Positions 25,189-37,089 of a stretch of 64,000 nucleotides of DNA are shown here, one piece after another. Made by a program: the position numbers and the translations under genes. Under the pieces are notes generated by a model. The model had not been told where the DNA came from. It saw only the letters and a program-made list of their open reading frames with translations, and searched no databases. The stretch is from positions 34,413,501-34,477,500 of the forward strand of contig CM076152.1 in NCBI GenBank assembly GCA_038025085.1, given 5' to 3'. This DNA comes from Tetragonia tetragonoides (lineage: Eukaryota; Streptophyta; Magnoliopsida; Caryophyllales; Aizoaceae). The stretch's first letter is position 1. Each line of letters opens with the position of its first letter.

Positions 25189-25312
25189 TTACAACAGCAA
25201 CCCTTCATTCATGTAAACACCTTCTTTGCCATTAAAGTCATAGTCAATCACATTGGGGTTGTGATGAGAAGGGTTGGGAGGACTGATCTGAGGAGTTTGA
25301 GGGGGACCATAT
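25189..25312 (-). other. Possible terminal coding exon of an unidentified gene
   Basis: On the minus strand an acceptor-like GAATTGAAGTCAG ends at 25313. It is followed by about 41 open codons with protein-like composition: a Pro/Gln/His-rich start (YGPPQTPQISPPNPS), then VIDYDFNGKEG and a C-terminus ending in three Leu before TAA at 25191-25189. It resembles the last exon of a transcription-factor-like gene, but I cannot name a family. I find no partner exons in the next 2 kb, which is full of repeats, so it may be an orphan gene fragment. Confidence 0.3.
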
Positions 25313-25613
25313 CTGACTTCAATTCAATTCCATCAAACTTTATTCAGCACCTAGCTAGCTAGTGATCCCCATCAGAAAAAAAAATAGAGTGTAATTAATT
25401 TTTAAGACAGAAATAAATCATAAGCAATCAAGTCTATTTCCAACTATCTGAATCATCCTTTTCTACTCATTATTTTCTTATTGTTAAGAAAAATTGGGGA
25501 CCTCTAGCAAAGTCACACCAAGTTCACAAGATAAAACCCAAGTGGAGGGATTAGATCTTCTATATCTAAGACTTGAGCCCACCATAATCTGATAATAACC
25601 AATTTGATGCAGG

Positions 25614-25736
<123 letters not shown>

Positions 25737-25795
25737 TATTATTTATTATTTATTATTATTAATATTAATATTATTAATGTTATTATTGTTATTAT

Positions 25796-27509
25796 TTAAC
25801 TCATGGTGATTTAAATAAAAAGTCCATGTATATTTATTTTTATTTAGATAAAACATATTACATATTTTTATTCTTATGTTGAATATGTCAAATTATTTTT
25901 AAAAATATCTGTCACGGAAAATTGGGAAGGCTGAAAAAAATTGGAAGAAACTGGATTTTGTAGCTGAAAACTCGTGAAAATTGGGAGAAACGGTAGAAAA
26001 ATGAGAGAAACTGGCAAAATTGGAAAGTGAACCAAAAGAACATGCACTTATTGGACCTTACTTAATCATTGAGAAACAATGGCATAATTACTGAATTATT
26101 AGTAACAATCAGTGACAAGACTTTATCAAATTAATGGCGGGATTCGGCCACCTAATCAGCGAGAACTGGTGTCAGCTCTGGACCTTATGGAGGCAGTGAT
26201 AGGACCTTACTGAATCGGTAAGAATCAGCGGCTGGACCTTAACGAATAAGTGACCGGACCTTACTAAATTAATGAGAGTTAGTGGCCTGCAAAATCACTA
26301 AATATCAGTGGCATGTCTTCCTGAATCAGATCAAATCAGTGCAAATCAATGAAAAAAAACCCTCAGTAACATTTTCGCCACTTGTGACAGTTTGGTTCTC
26401 CATTTTCCGCAAGAGTTTGCAAGATTTTCGTTCCATTTGAAGCATTATCATATGTAAGTACTAGCTAGTGATGGTAGAGGTTAGGTAGGGGTGATCCCCA
26501 CCCTAATGAATACGATAAGGTGTCTAACTCCAATAATCAAAGTGCAACTAGCTCACACATTTACATCTGAGGAAATTGATTTATGATCAAATTCATCATA
26601 ATAAGTGTCTTTGTTATGGTCCTAAGATAAGGCCAGAACCATAAGGCAGGGTCACCATCCCCTAAATTTAAACCATATACATGCAACCACCCAACCCTTA
26701 CTTACTTCCCTTGATCGAAATGGTAAATATATGGTTTTGGCATGTCTTGGCAAAAAATAATAGGTCCATTTTGTGTTTCTTTGGTTTATGTTTTTATGTT
26801 TTGTGTTTATGTTTATGTTGTTGGCATAAAGCGTAGACAGAAGGGTCACTATCTTCTTGTTCCTCAAATTTCTTTCCCATTAGGTGTCTTGAGAGAGACA
26901 TATGACTTGTGGGAACTCTTTGTCTTGGGCCTCCACCTCTCTTTCTCCCCACTTTAAAATGTTGGGGTGATCTCTATTTGACATCATCCTTATACATTAG
27001 CTTTCTTCTTTATGCATGCATGTCCCCATTTTGAAACTATATTGTGTTTGTATGAATGATTGCCTCGTATGTATGTGGACCAAAATGGGAGCTTTTTAGA
27101 TGTTGAGTGTTCATAACAATCCTTCACAACATGACCTTGCTTCTATGTATGTTTATATGTGAGAGAGATTTGAAAAAGATGAGCTTTCAATTGTTATTCG
27201 ATATCTTTTGTATGGTGATTTTCCTATCGTGATGTGGTAGTCATGATTTATAAGTTTTTGGTTCAATTTTGGATTCATAGAGTAGGAAACTTTATTTTCT
27301 TTTGTCTTTTCTTTTTGCTTTGGTTTTCCATTTGAATTAGTTACCTTTCAAGTAATAGTATGAGTACTTTTCCTTTTTGTTGAAAACCTTAACCTTATTG
27401 TAGTAATTAAGGGATATTTAATCAAGGGCGATGGTTTGAATCTTAGGAATGGAAATACTAATTGGTGGGAATATTTTATCTTTTTCCTGGCTTACTCGGT
27501 GCAAACAGG
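25796..27509. other. Intergenic sequence with one MITE, no gene
   Basis: Contains GGAGAAACTGG-like short repeats near 25910-26030 and the ladder MITE at 26036-26350. The rest is unremarkable AT-rich sequence. Confidence 0.35.
26036..26350. mobile_element. Ladder MITE (degenerate copy)
   Basis: It starts AAAAGAACATGCACTTATTGG and consists of units such as CCTTACTGAATC followed by GTAAGAATCAG, all in one orientation. Termini are poorly conserved. Same family as 17441-18174. Confidence 0.5.
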
Positions 27510-29264
27510 TGATGCAAAAGTATTTGTGCATGTTTTTAGGGTACATTTGCATTGGTTTTAGATAATTTGTAGGATTTTTTTTGACTTGTCAAAAAGGGGT
27601 GCAAGTGAATGGCGACCGAGACACCTCCTGCTAAATCATGTTCGGACTCTCGTATTCAACAACGAACATATCAGACTAACTAAACAACCAGCGCAAGCAC
27701 TGACCCCGTCAATGTAGCACCAACAAGGGGCTAGTATAGTTCCTAGAAGCCAGCAGACACAAGGCATGGGGGAATGGGGATTCGAACCCATGACCTTGCC
27801 TTACCAAACCACTTGGGAGTAAGCTTGGAACCACTAGACCACCACCCTTGTTGGTAGATAATTTGTAGGATCTTACTTGCATTTAGTGTAGTGATTTACC
27901 CCATATTTTCTAGATTATGCTTTTCTTTGTTTTGTGTGCTTTTGCATGTTTTTATAGGTATTTTGGGCAACCTAGACAGTGATTCAGTATTTTGGTCATA
28001 ACTTCATCATATGTGATTCAAATCAAGCGATTCAAAGTTCTAAAGGAAATCTAACAAAGAGGCCTACAACTTTCATGTTTTACGTTTTTGCAAATTCAGA
28101 TCGAAAGGCTGTCCAATATGCGTTTGAAGATGAAAAACGGCCCTGCCAAGAAAAAAACGGGTCATCCAGTGAACTGAAGAGTTGTCACCCGCCCGAAAAA
28201 AACGGCCCTCTTCAGAAAAACGGCCACCCCGTTTTTCGGGGAAGGGGGGCGTTTTTCTGGGGCTTTTTGGTCCCAAGCTCCTCCGCCTATAAATAGCCTC
28301 TTTTCTTATTTTTTTCGGGCTGATCTCATTTTTAGCCGTAATTTACTTAGGGTTCTTCATAGTTCTCTCAAATAGTGAGCTTAGTATTCTTAGGAAGTGA
28401 TAAACTTTGGTAATTTAGTGTTAATCGACTCTTTAATCCTTAGCATTTGGTTGTAAGTTTTCTCTCTCCTCTCTCTTTCTATCAATACTTGCAAGTTTAA
28501 ATCTTTGTTGTTGAATATTAATGGGTATTGTCATTATGAAGTTTATTTTGCTTAATCTCATGATGTTTAGTGGCTAATCTCTCTTATTAGAGTTGGAATT
28601 AGCCCAAGTATGGTGTTTTTAATGCTTGGGTGATATGATTTGTATGTTATTATTTGGGTAATTGCTTGTTTGGAAGTATGTACCCCAAGTGTTTGATGAA
28701 ATGTCTAAATGAGTTTATGGCTTTATTTTGATCAATTAATCTAAAACCGAAAGGGGAAGGTTGATTGTGAGGGGTCTTACTAACCTATCAAGGGGGTTTA
28801 GCCACGAAAGTAGGATAAATCACCTTGGGAACTTATTGATTAGTTTGGACTTAATGGATCTATTTGATCTAATCTCATGAAAATAGGTGGTTGGTTTGAG
28901 TTAGGTGCTTCCTCTGGGCCTTGAAAGAGATCTTGGGTTACTTGAGTTCTAATCGTTCCCTTGCATTACCCATTTGATTGCATGCTCCCATAACATTCAT
29001 TGCATTAGAACATCATTAGTTGGGTGAACCCCCAACTCTAGCTTTAAATCATGACTCTTATAATTGTGATTGCTCTTTTCTCTCATCTTAGTTTGTCATG
29101 TTAGCTTAGCTTTAGGTTTAGTTAAATTAAATCAACATCACATTTACCCGAATTTGCTTAGCTTTCTTGATTTTAGAGAATTTGGTAATTGAAACCCTCG
29201 CTCTCTTGGGACGCGATATCTTATTTATTACTTCGACATTTTCGTACACTTGCGGAGAGTGTCA
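27510..29264 (+). mobile_element. Solo LTR of a Ty3/gypsy-type retrotransposon
   Basis: The sequence begins TGATGCAAAAG and ends GGAGAGTGTCA, the TG...CA ends of an LTR. It is flanked by a perfect 5-bp TSD, ACAGG, at 27505-27509 and 29265-29269. A TATA box (CTATAAATAGCC) sits near 28288. The 3' part, with TCTTGGGACGCGATATC and ACACTTGCGGAGAGTGTCA, is typical of large plant gypsy LTRs of the Athila/Tat branch as I remember them. No internal domain or second LTR is present, so it is a product of LTR-LTR recombination. It is interrupted by a SINE at 27576-27854; without that insert it is about 1.46 kb. Orientation follows the TATA box. Short GC-rich open frames at 28073-28296 are non-coding R/U5 sequence. 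Confidence 0.85.
27576..27854 (-). mobile_element. tRNA-derived SINE nested in the solo LTR
   Basis: On the minus strand it carries an A box, GGTGGTCTAGTGGTTCC, and a B box, GGGTTCGAATCC, about 50 bases apart, followed by a tRNA-unrelated body and an A-rich 3' end (the T-run at 27576-27581 on the plus strand). A perfect 17-bp TSD, TAGATAATTTGTAGGAT, lies at 27559-27575 and 27855-27871. It is therefore younger than the LTR. Confidence 0.9.
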
Positions 29265-29340
29265 ACAGGACTAGAACATTAGCCCAAGGAATGTAGGATG
29301 AAGTCGTGGTCCAAACCAAAAACTCGTGATGATTAAATCA

Positions 29341-29678
29341 AGGGTGTGTTCTTTTCCCCTTATTGGACCTTACCCACAGTGAAAATTAGTGGCAAGACCT
29401 TACTCAATTAGTAGAAATCAGTGGCAAGATCTTACTGGATCAATGAGAATCAGTGACAAGACCTTACTCAATCAGTGGATTTCAGTGACAGAACTCACAT
29501 TCCTACTCACAAAATCAGTGGCAGGATGGACCTTACTGAATCAATGATAATCAGTGGAAGAACCTTACTAAATCAATGGAAATAAGTGGCATGACCTTAC
29601 CCGATCAGTGGGAATCAGTGGCAGAACAATATCCAATCAATGAGAATAAATGGAAATAAGTAGAAAAGAACGCATTCC
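29341..29678. mobile_element. Ladder MITE
   Basis: Left end AGGGTGTGTTCTTTTCCCC, right end AATAAGTAGAAAAGAACGCA. Between them are about ten units of the AATCAGTGGCAAGACCTTACT type in one orientation. Confidence 0.65.
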
Positions 29679-29931
29679 AAATGAAGCCTTGATGTGAAAG
29701 GCATGGATCCTATGTGGTACTGTAAAGGACAGTCCTTCTAATTTTCACCATTAGATGAGAAGGGAATTTTGGGAGATTGGATGAGAGAGGGAATTTTTGG
29801 AGTTAAAGACGAGTGATAGAGAGAAAGGAAGATATCACAAGTGTAGTTCCTTATTATTAGAAACTACAGAGGATCTCTTCCTTAATGTGAAACTAGATGG
29901 AGGCGTAACTTACATCAGATATAGGGTATGT

Positions 29932-30208
29932 TTGGCATAAATACCTAACTTTTCAACAAAGGTACAACTTGAAGCTTGCAGGTATGTAGTGTTTTTTTTA
30001 CTCTCTATTGCCAAACAGTTTGTCAGCTCATTTTCACTTGCAGCTTTCAACTACAGCTAATTTTGTGAAAGTTATCCATGCAAGCTTTCATCTGCAGCCA
30101 CAACTAATTTATTAGCATTTCGTAGCAATTTTTATCAGTTTTCTACTAATTTCTTTCCTTTTTCAATATTTTACAGCTACAACACAAATAATTTTGCCAA
30201 ACATAGTA
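29932..30208. mobile_element. hAT-like MITE, copy 1
   Basis: Termini GGGTATGTTTGGCATAAA and TTTTGCCAAACATAGTA form an inverted repeat. The interior has AGCTTTCAACTACAGCTAA and GTGAAAGTTATCCATGCAAG. The same element occurs in inverted orientation at 33158-33450. Confidence 0.65.
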
Positions 30209-30537
30209 ATAATAGGGTTGTCCAATAGCTTCTACGTGAATTGGTCATTAAATATGGAAATAATCATACTCCAAGTATAATGACTAATAAATTAGACACA
30301 TTTCTCAAAAGACTCGTGCCTTTTCCAAATGCAGATAGTTGGAAATCAAGGCTAAGGGCATTCTTTTCAACTGGTTTTAACCATTTACCAGTTATAAATA
30401 TAATTTCTCCTAGTTTAATCCAATTTTGCTCAATTTTAATATTTTGACATATTAAACATAATAATCAAATATACAATACATTAAATTAAAATATAAAAAT
30501 AAATAAATGCATTGACATTGTATTTAAACATGAACAA

Positions 30538-30770
<233 letters not shown>

Positions 30771-31230
30771 TTATTATATTTTTATTATTTTTATTATTAT
30801 TATTGTTATTGTATTATTAAAGTAAATACTAAAAAAATAAAATTTTCAATTTGTCTCAATTTTTCCTAGTTTCTCCCAATTTTTCCCAATTACTCCCAAT
30901 TTTCACCGGTTTCTTCTAGTTTTTCTTAAATTTTATTTGCCTAGTTTCTCCCATTTACCAGTTTAAACAAATGAGTCCTAACATGTAGGAGGGGTCTCTG
31001 ATTCCTAGGGATTGGAACATGATTGCCTGAACGAGCCAGGCACAACGGAGTAGAGCTCTAAAGATGCCGAGTCGAGCGAGTAATCAATATGCTCGTGCTC
31101 AACTCGTTTATGAAATACTAGTATAAGTGAATATGAAGTTTGAGAGTAGAGAAAAGCTTATTGTGGACAATGGGAGGTCTTTTGGCTTACTATTTATCCC
31201 TAGGTTCTCATATGTGCGAAACTGACGCTT

Positions 31231-31551
31231 AGGGTGCGTTCTTTTCCACTTATTTTCATTGGTTCTCACTGATTGGGTAAGGTCCTTCCACTGAATCCTA
31301 CTGATTGGGTAAGGTCCTTCCACTGATTTTCACTTATTCAATGCAATAAGGTCATGTCACTGATTCAATAAGGTCCTGCCATTGATTCTGTGAGGAAAAA
31401 TACGGGTCTTGCCACTGATTGAGTAAGGTCATGCCACTGATTCTCACTAATTCAGTAAGGTATTGCCACTTTTTTCCACTGACTGGGTAAGGCTTTGCCA
31501 CTGATTTTCACTGATTGAGTAAGATCCAATAAATGGAAAAGAACACACCCC
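31231..31551. mobile_element. Ladder MITE with well-preserved ends
   Basis: Left AGGGTGCGTTCTTTTCCACT and right AATGGAAAAGAACACACCCCT are clear inverted repeats. About nine units of CACTGATTGGGTAAGGTCCT type fill the interior. Confidence 0.7.
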
Positions 31552-32330
31552 TAGCTAGTTTGGCCTTGCTTGGCACGAAATTGGTAGATGCGTAGTACTA
31601 GTAGCTGGTAGCTATTAGTAGTTGGTTTTGTCAACCTGATTTAACTTTATAAAAGGAAGTCTTGATATCACAACCACAAGCAAATCCTGCAAAATTAATT
31701 AAGTTACGTCTGAAACAACACATGAAAAGTCCAGTTCAATTATTTTGGTGAAGTGGTTCTAATTCGATAATCTGGCTATCAAGATGTAGAAAGTAAACGC
31801 TAAAAGCTGCCAATTTTTACTGATCTTGAAGGGCGTTATTATCATATGGAAGAGTAACAAATTAAAGAAACGTGTTATTGATTGGCAGGTAGATAAAGCT
31901 TTTTTATTTTATTGTAAGCATTTGTACCATTTTTGTACTTAAATTTACAAGGACAAGAACAGCTTTTTTATCACCAGCCTAGTACAAATTTCACAATAAA
32001 TGGCATTCTCAGCATCTCCTTATTGCCATTGCCAAGCTTCTTAAATCCTTCAGCAGGTTGCGACTTGCAAAACTGGTAACTGGATAGTGGTGATTGGTTG
32101 ACATAGAGCACGTACATATTAATTATTAAAGTGGTCCGTTCTGCAATAGACAATAGTACTACTGTCATGTATGTTAGATGTAAGATGTAACCTTTCCTTT
32201 TTATTTTCTTTGTTTTTACTAAGCTTGGCCCCTTGTACTCGCACGGGTTGTCTAATAATCAATCTTAATTTATCCACTATAGTCTACATACTAGAGTAAT
32301 AATTTTACTTGGCGCTCACTCGGAGAGTGT

Positions 32331-32507
32331 TCTTTTTCGCTTTATTCAGTTCAATTCAATTCAGTCGTTTAGTTCAGTTACTTCATTTCACTTTAGTAGA
32401 TTTCGGTTTAGTAAGTTCAGTTTAGTGATCTGATTTTTCTTTTACGAATTACTATTCAGTTTAGTTCAGTTCAGTGCAATTCAGTTCAATGAAAAAGAGC
32501 ACACCCT
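32331..32507. mobile_element. Short MITE, GTGTTCTTTTTCGC type, AACTGAACT interior
   Basis: Left GGAGAGTGTTCTTTTTCGC and right GAAAAAGAGCACACCCT flank TTCAGTTCAATTCAGT repeats. It has an inverted organisation around a TCTGATTTTTCTTTTACG centre. Confidence 0.55.
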
Positions 32508-33157
32508 GTAAATACCTAATCAGTATCCTATGAGCAGACCTGACACAAGAGGCTATCGGGTCGAGTTCGAGTCGATCAATATCATTTTTGGGATTGAAGT
32601 ATAAATTTGCAATAACTTATCGTGGACTTTCAAAAATACAAAACTAGGTTGTGTCAATCATTTTTTGGTAAGGTTAGGTTGTTGCAATTGGGATCAACAT
32701 CCATGTGACGACGCCGTTGGGTTTAGGTAGTTTTTACGGGTTTGTAGCATATCGGGTATCAGGAGCGGTTAGAGTTTGGCCCCCATAAGGTTATCAAGAC
32801 TAGTTCATTCAACTCATTCATATTATTGGTGTATGCTATGGTGACGGAGTCTCTTACTCCTAGGAAGTAATTATAGCTCAAATAGGATATTCCACTGCGG
32901 GGGGAAATAACACTATAATAACGCCTAACTAGAATAAGTTATAGGTGGTTACCCTTTCTCTTTTTGACGAGAAAAAAAAAAAAAAAAACTAGCATAAAAT
33001 AACTTTTCACTTTTATGTTGTGTAACATCAATGCTCTACATCTACTAATTATATATAGCCAACTGCATCTCTGACCCAATTTATGATCAACCAACATAGT
33101 AAGCAATCATGTTTGTTTATTTTTAGTATCTCTATCGTAGTCTTTAGTGTGAGCATT

Positions 33158-33450
33158 AGGGTTATATTTGGCAAAATTAGTTATAGCTTTAGATGTCAAA
33201 TGTTTAAAAAGGAAAGAAATTAGTAGTAGAAAACTGACAAAAATTACTTCGAAATGCTATTAAATTAGCTGTAGTTGTAGTTGCAGGTGAAAGTTTGCAT
33301 GAATAACTTTCACAAAATTAGTTGTAACTGCAAACTGCAAGTGAAAATAAGCTGGTAAACTATTTGACAACAGAGAGTAAAAAGCACTAACTGCAAGTTT
33401 CAAGTTATAGCTTTTGTTGAAAAGCTAGCACTTTGTGCCAAACATAACCC
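33158..33450. mobile_element. hAT-like MITE, copy 2 (inverted relative to copy 1)
   Basis: Ends TAGGGTTATATTTGGCAAAA and TGCCAAACATAACCC. The interior is the reverse complement of the 29932-30208 copy (for example CTTTCACAAAATTAGTTGTA). Confidence 0.65.
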
Positions 33451-35749
33451 AAATAGTTCATAATTCCGATACTCCCCTTTTGGGAAAGAAGCTAGCATTA
33501 ATCTACATATAACAGGTTATAGGTAACATCAAGTTAATAAATTATAGCATACTTATTAAGTGGAAAGTGGAAAGTGGAAAGTGGAAACTACCAAAAAACC
33601 AAATTAACAAATTAGTGTGTGTGTGTGTGTTTTTTATAGAAATTATTGTGGTTAATATCTTCCTTAAATCCGATCCTTTCATTCAATCTCGCTCATACAT
33701 TGTTTTTTAATTGGCTTTTCTCAATAGAACAATGATGAGAAATTTGACAAGAGACATAATTTCTGAAGGAGTTACAACTAAATTCTGAAAGGGCTAGGGA
33801 CATACAATCGCCAAAAAACAGAAGGAAAATTCAACAATGTTTAGTAAAGAGACACCGCAGGATCAACTACGTTTAAAAAAATACATTAAGTATAGTTTTC
33901 TTAAAGTTAATTAGAGCTCATGAATTTGGTGATTGAATTGAATAAATAACACAATGGAAATTATCAAGAGCAACATCAATAAGTAAAACACATACCAAAT
34001 GATGAGCCCTTCAGATCAGTTCAAATGTGCCTTGTCAACTAAATAAACGGTACGGCACAAATTAAACCCCTTCAGATCCATCTTTCATCCCCATGAAACA
34101 ACAACTTTTTTTTACCTATTAGCTCCCTAAGGCCATCGTCATCCCTTTCAATGTCAGGTATACTTTACTCTCATTGTTCCTTAATATAATACTTTGTACA
34201 AATTACTATGGTATGTACAAGCGGTCAAAACTTGCCAACTTAAACCATTAATCTGTCGGCATAAATTTGATTTACAAAATGAAAATGATACATAAGATTT
34301 TGAAATATGTACTATTACAATACTATATTCTTTTATATCTTTCACAAAAATATTAATGTACGTGCCAAGACCGTTTGTCTGTGAGGTGGTCCATTAAACT
34401 TTATTTGTCCCAATAACCATCTACTACCATATGTAAAACATTAAAGATAGAACTTCTGGTCGAACGGGACCTTCCAATTTCATCATCGCTAACATTATTA
34501 TATATGATGGAACACATAAATGTCAAAATACTCAAGTGATAGTTATGGACTTATGGTACATAAATTAAAATCAACCCACATGCATGAGACTTCTTATCTA
34601 GCCAATTTTCATGTGATTATTGCGTTTGCTAGCTAGTGATTGACGATTGTGGTTAAACTGTACTGACATGAATTGTCCTAATTGATAGAAAGTGAAAGAA
34701 AGAGAATTGGAAAGAGATCCTCGATCGATCATTGTTTTGTGGCTTTCCTATCGAGTTATTGTTTGACAATTAGTTAAATAAAAGACCATCAGCATGGTAC
34801 GTACATATGTATCTGAAATTGGTAGTTGCATGTTAACGACGTTCACATGAATAATGTTCATATTTACTTCAATAGCTGCCAAACAGTCAACATCCTTCAT
34901 CTACAAGATGTTGACAAGAGATGGCATATAATTTGAGTGAACATCTTGCGAATCTTGTAGGAGTACAATAGCTGGCTGGCTTTCAAGGAGGCACTAGTAT
35001 TAGTATTTGAGATTTTAGCTGAGATTTAGGTTGAATGATGTATATGTTGAGGTTTCTCGAATAAATATCCTTAATTTGGTGTCTCCCATCTTTCTAGCTT
35101 CGCATTTTCGGATTTGGCAAAGAGTAATGACATGGCTGAAGGACACCTCATAAAGCACAATGTCGATAATATTCCACAAATTGATTCTTGTTGGTGTTTC
35201 CAATGAGCCTTGAATCCATGAACTGATGTATTATAAGTTGTAACTTGTTTAACTTGACCTTTAATTATTAATTTCATCATGAATTTATTTTGGGATAAAA
35301 TTTAAAATTTATTATTTGAATCATAAATTCCACATAAACTAAACTAAACTAAGATTGACTTGAGTAATAAGTAGATTAGAGCCTATGAAAAATTTCCGTT
35401 GCCTTGAAATATTTACCAATAATCATGCAACGATACATATTATTCCCTACAGAAAAAAGCAAGCACAATACAATAAATTTAAATCCCGGCCTTATCTATT
35501 AAATTTAGATTAATTGTTTTTTGTTATTAAATCCAGCGTACGTATATTGTTCTCCATTCCAAAATACCATAACATATATAGAATATTACAATATGCAGAT
35601 TGCTCGTTCATGGCTAAAATATGAATTAAAAACCCAAAATTTAACAAAATAGTATTCTAATTAGTTATTGGGGTATCATCTTTTCAGATTAGAACCCAAA
35701 AATTTAACAAAATAGTATTCTAATTAGTTATTCTAACAAAATTTAACAA
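33451..35749. other. Intergenic sequence, no gene
   Basis: AT-rich sequence. A (GT)n run lies at about 33612-33630 and a triplicated GTGGAAA near 33561-33586. A 35-bp direct duplication containing AAATAGTATTCTAATTAGTT occurs at about 35634 and 35698. Confidence 0.35.
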
Positions 35750-35971
35750 TTATTGGTATAATTGTTGATGATTAAAAGAAATGTAGGGATGTGGGAAATT
35801 AGAAATGTTTAGATGGATTGGGGTATCATCTTTTCAGATTTGAGATTGAGGGTTCAAATCCTACCAAAATTTTTGGTTCTAATCTGAAAAGATGATACCC
35901 CAATCCATCTAAACATTTCTAATTTCCCACATCCCTACTTTTCTTTTAATCATCAACAATTATACCAATAA
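35750..35971. repeat. Near-perfect 91-bp-arm inverted repeat (foldback)
   Basis: The left arm 35750-35840 and right arm 35881-35971 are reverse complements over 91 bp with only about one mismatch (AAAGAAATGTAGG versus AAAGAAAAGTAGG). They are separated by a 40-bp loop. The loop carries GAGGGTTCAAATCCTACC, a tRNA B-box-like motif, so the duplicated sequence may derive from a SINE. A transcript would form a long double-stranded stem. Confidence 0.9.
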
Positions 35972-35976
35972 TCAAT

Positions 35977-36128
35977 GATGTCTTGACCCAATGGTAATAG
36001 TGAGATGCTAGGTATACTCGGCCCTAGATTCGAATCCCCCATCCAGAAAAAAGTGTATGAAACTTGTTAGTGTAATTTACCCACCAACTGACTCCACCTC
36101 CCTTTATTCCCAAAATAAAATAAAATAA
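35977..36128 (+). mobile_element. tRNA-derived SINE
   Basis: An A-box-like CTTGACCCAATGGTAATAG is followed by B-box AGATTCGAATCCCCC at the normal spacing. The 3' end is A-rich (CCCAAAATAAAATAAAATAA). It abuts the right arm of the foldback. AATTATACC occurs near both ends but not flush with the element, so the TSD is unproven. Confidence 0.6.
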
Positions 36129-36167
36129 GGGTAATGTTGAAAAATTATACCCCTTTTCCTCGTCTTA

Positions 36168-36685
36168 GAGCATCTCCAATGCAAGGTTTTTGGAGAGGTT
36201 TGTAAGGTGAAAAACCCTCCAAAAAAACCTCTACCCGTGACAAAACCAATAAACCTCTTTTCTTTTTTTTTTTTACAAATCGCTTGGTCTAGACAAACCA
36301 GATTTATGGCATAATCTTTTCTAAATCGGGTCTCATTTAGAGGTTTTTGGGGATTTTTTTTTTTTGACTAGAAGTAATATAGGAAGGGAGGTGTTAAGAA
36401 AAGAGGTTTTTTGCACCGATAATATTTTTTTTTTTTTTTGGTCTTTGCCAAGGGTATCCACCGTCGATCACAGTGACTAACCCTCTCGCCCCAACTGTCA
36501 GCGCACTAAGCGGTAGGGGGCTGGCCAAGGGATTTTTCCCATTCGCAAGAGTTGAGATTCGAACCCCCAACCACTTGTTTAAGGGATGAAGTGCTGAACC
36601 ACTACACCAACCCATCTTGATTATTGCACCGATAATATGACACAAGTAAAAACCCACTTAGAACTTTGTAACATTGGAGATGCTC
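36168..36685. mobile_element. Tourist-like (PIF/Harbinger) MITE
   Basis: Terminal inverted repeats GAGCATCTCCAATG and CATTGGAGATGCTC are flanked by TTA target duplications at 36165-36167 and 36686-36688, as expected for PIF/Harbinger MITEs. It is interrupted by a SINE. Removing the SINE and one TSD copy leaves about 305 bp. Confidence 0.88.
36426..36623 (-). mobile_element. tRNA-derived SINE nested in the Tourist-like MITE
   Basis: On the minus strand: A box GTTGGTGTAGTGGTTCAG, B box GGGGTTCGAATCTC, then body and poly(A) tail (T-run at 36426-36439). A perfect 15-bp TSD, TTGCACCGATAATAT, lies at 36411-36425 and 36624-36638. Confidence 0.93.
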
Positions 36686-36838
36686 TTAAATAGTAACAAT
36701 AACTTATACATTTATCTATCCGAGACGGAGGGAGCTCAAGGTTCCTTAAAAAAAAAATTTAAAAATAGTCTGTGGCAAATCAAATGGGCTTGCAGTGGTA
36801 GCAATGGTCGTACAGGCCCATTTTGACAATCCCAAAAG

Positions 36839-36870
36839 TCCAAAATCCAAAATCCAAAATCCAAAATCCA
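36839..36870. repeat. Short tandem repeat CCAAAAT
   Basis: Four to five copies of CCAAAAT upstream of the RMC1 transcription unit. It could be a promoter element array or a simple repeat. Confidence 0.6.
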
Positions 36871-36929
36871 AATGCCATAAAACAACTGAATAGCTCGTCA
36901 ATATCTCTACAACTACAAGTCTAAACTGC

Positions 36930-37089
36930 CTAATTGTTTTCTCTCTCCTGAATCAAGACTGTTAGCTACCAAGCTCAATTCACAAACAAACAAAACTGAT
37001 AGGAACCTGAAGCTTCGTGATCGTTTATCGTTTCCCTAGCGAAATTTCCATTATTTTATTCTCTCACGCAGAGAATTTCTATATTCAAG
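36930..37089 (+). promoter_or_regulatory. Putative first (non-coding) exon of the CX9C/RMC1 unit
   Basis: A CT-rich start (GTTTTCTCTCTCCTG) leads to a strong donor, ATTCAAG|GTATTT, with the intron beginning at 37090. The intron then carries TTAGGTTTAGGTTTAGG at about 37194. This looks like a plant 5' UTR exon with a leader intron. Its start is not determined and its link to the downstream exons is inferred. Confidence 0.4.

Larger units (their letters stand above)
30840..33157. other. Intergenic sequence with two MITEs, no gene
   Basis: A TTTCTCCCAATTTT-type repeat runs at about 30850-30960. The MITEs at 31231 and 32331 are listed separately. Otherwise there is nothing recognisable. Confidence 0.35.

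Noticed and set aside
28073..28296. Two overlapping GC-rich open frames
   Set aside because: They lie in the solo LTR around its TATA box and carry no retroviral-type domain.
36394..36657. 87-codon minus-strand open frame
   Set aside because: It coincides with a SINE bounded by a 15-bp TSD, so the frame is fortuitous.
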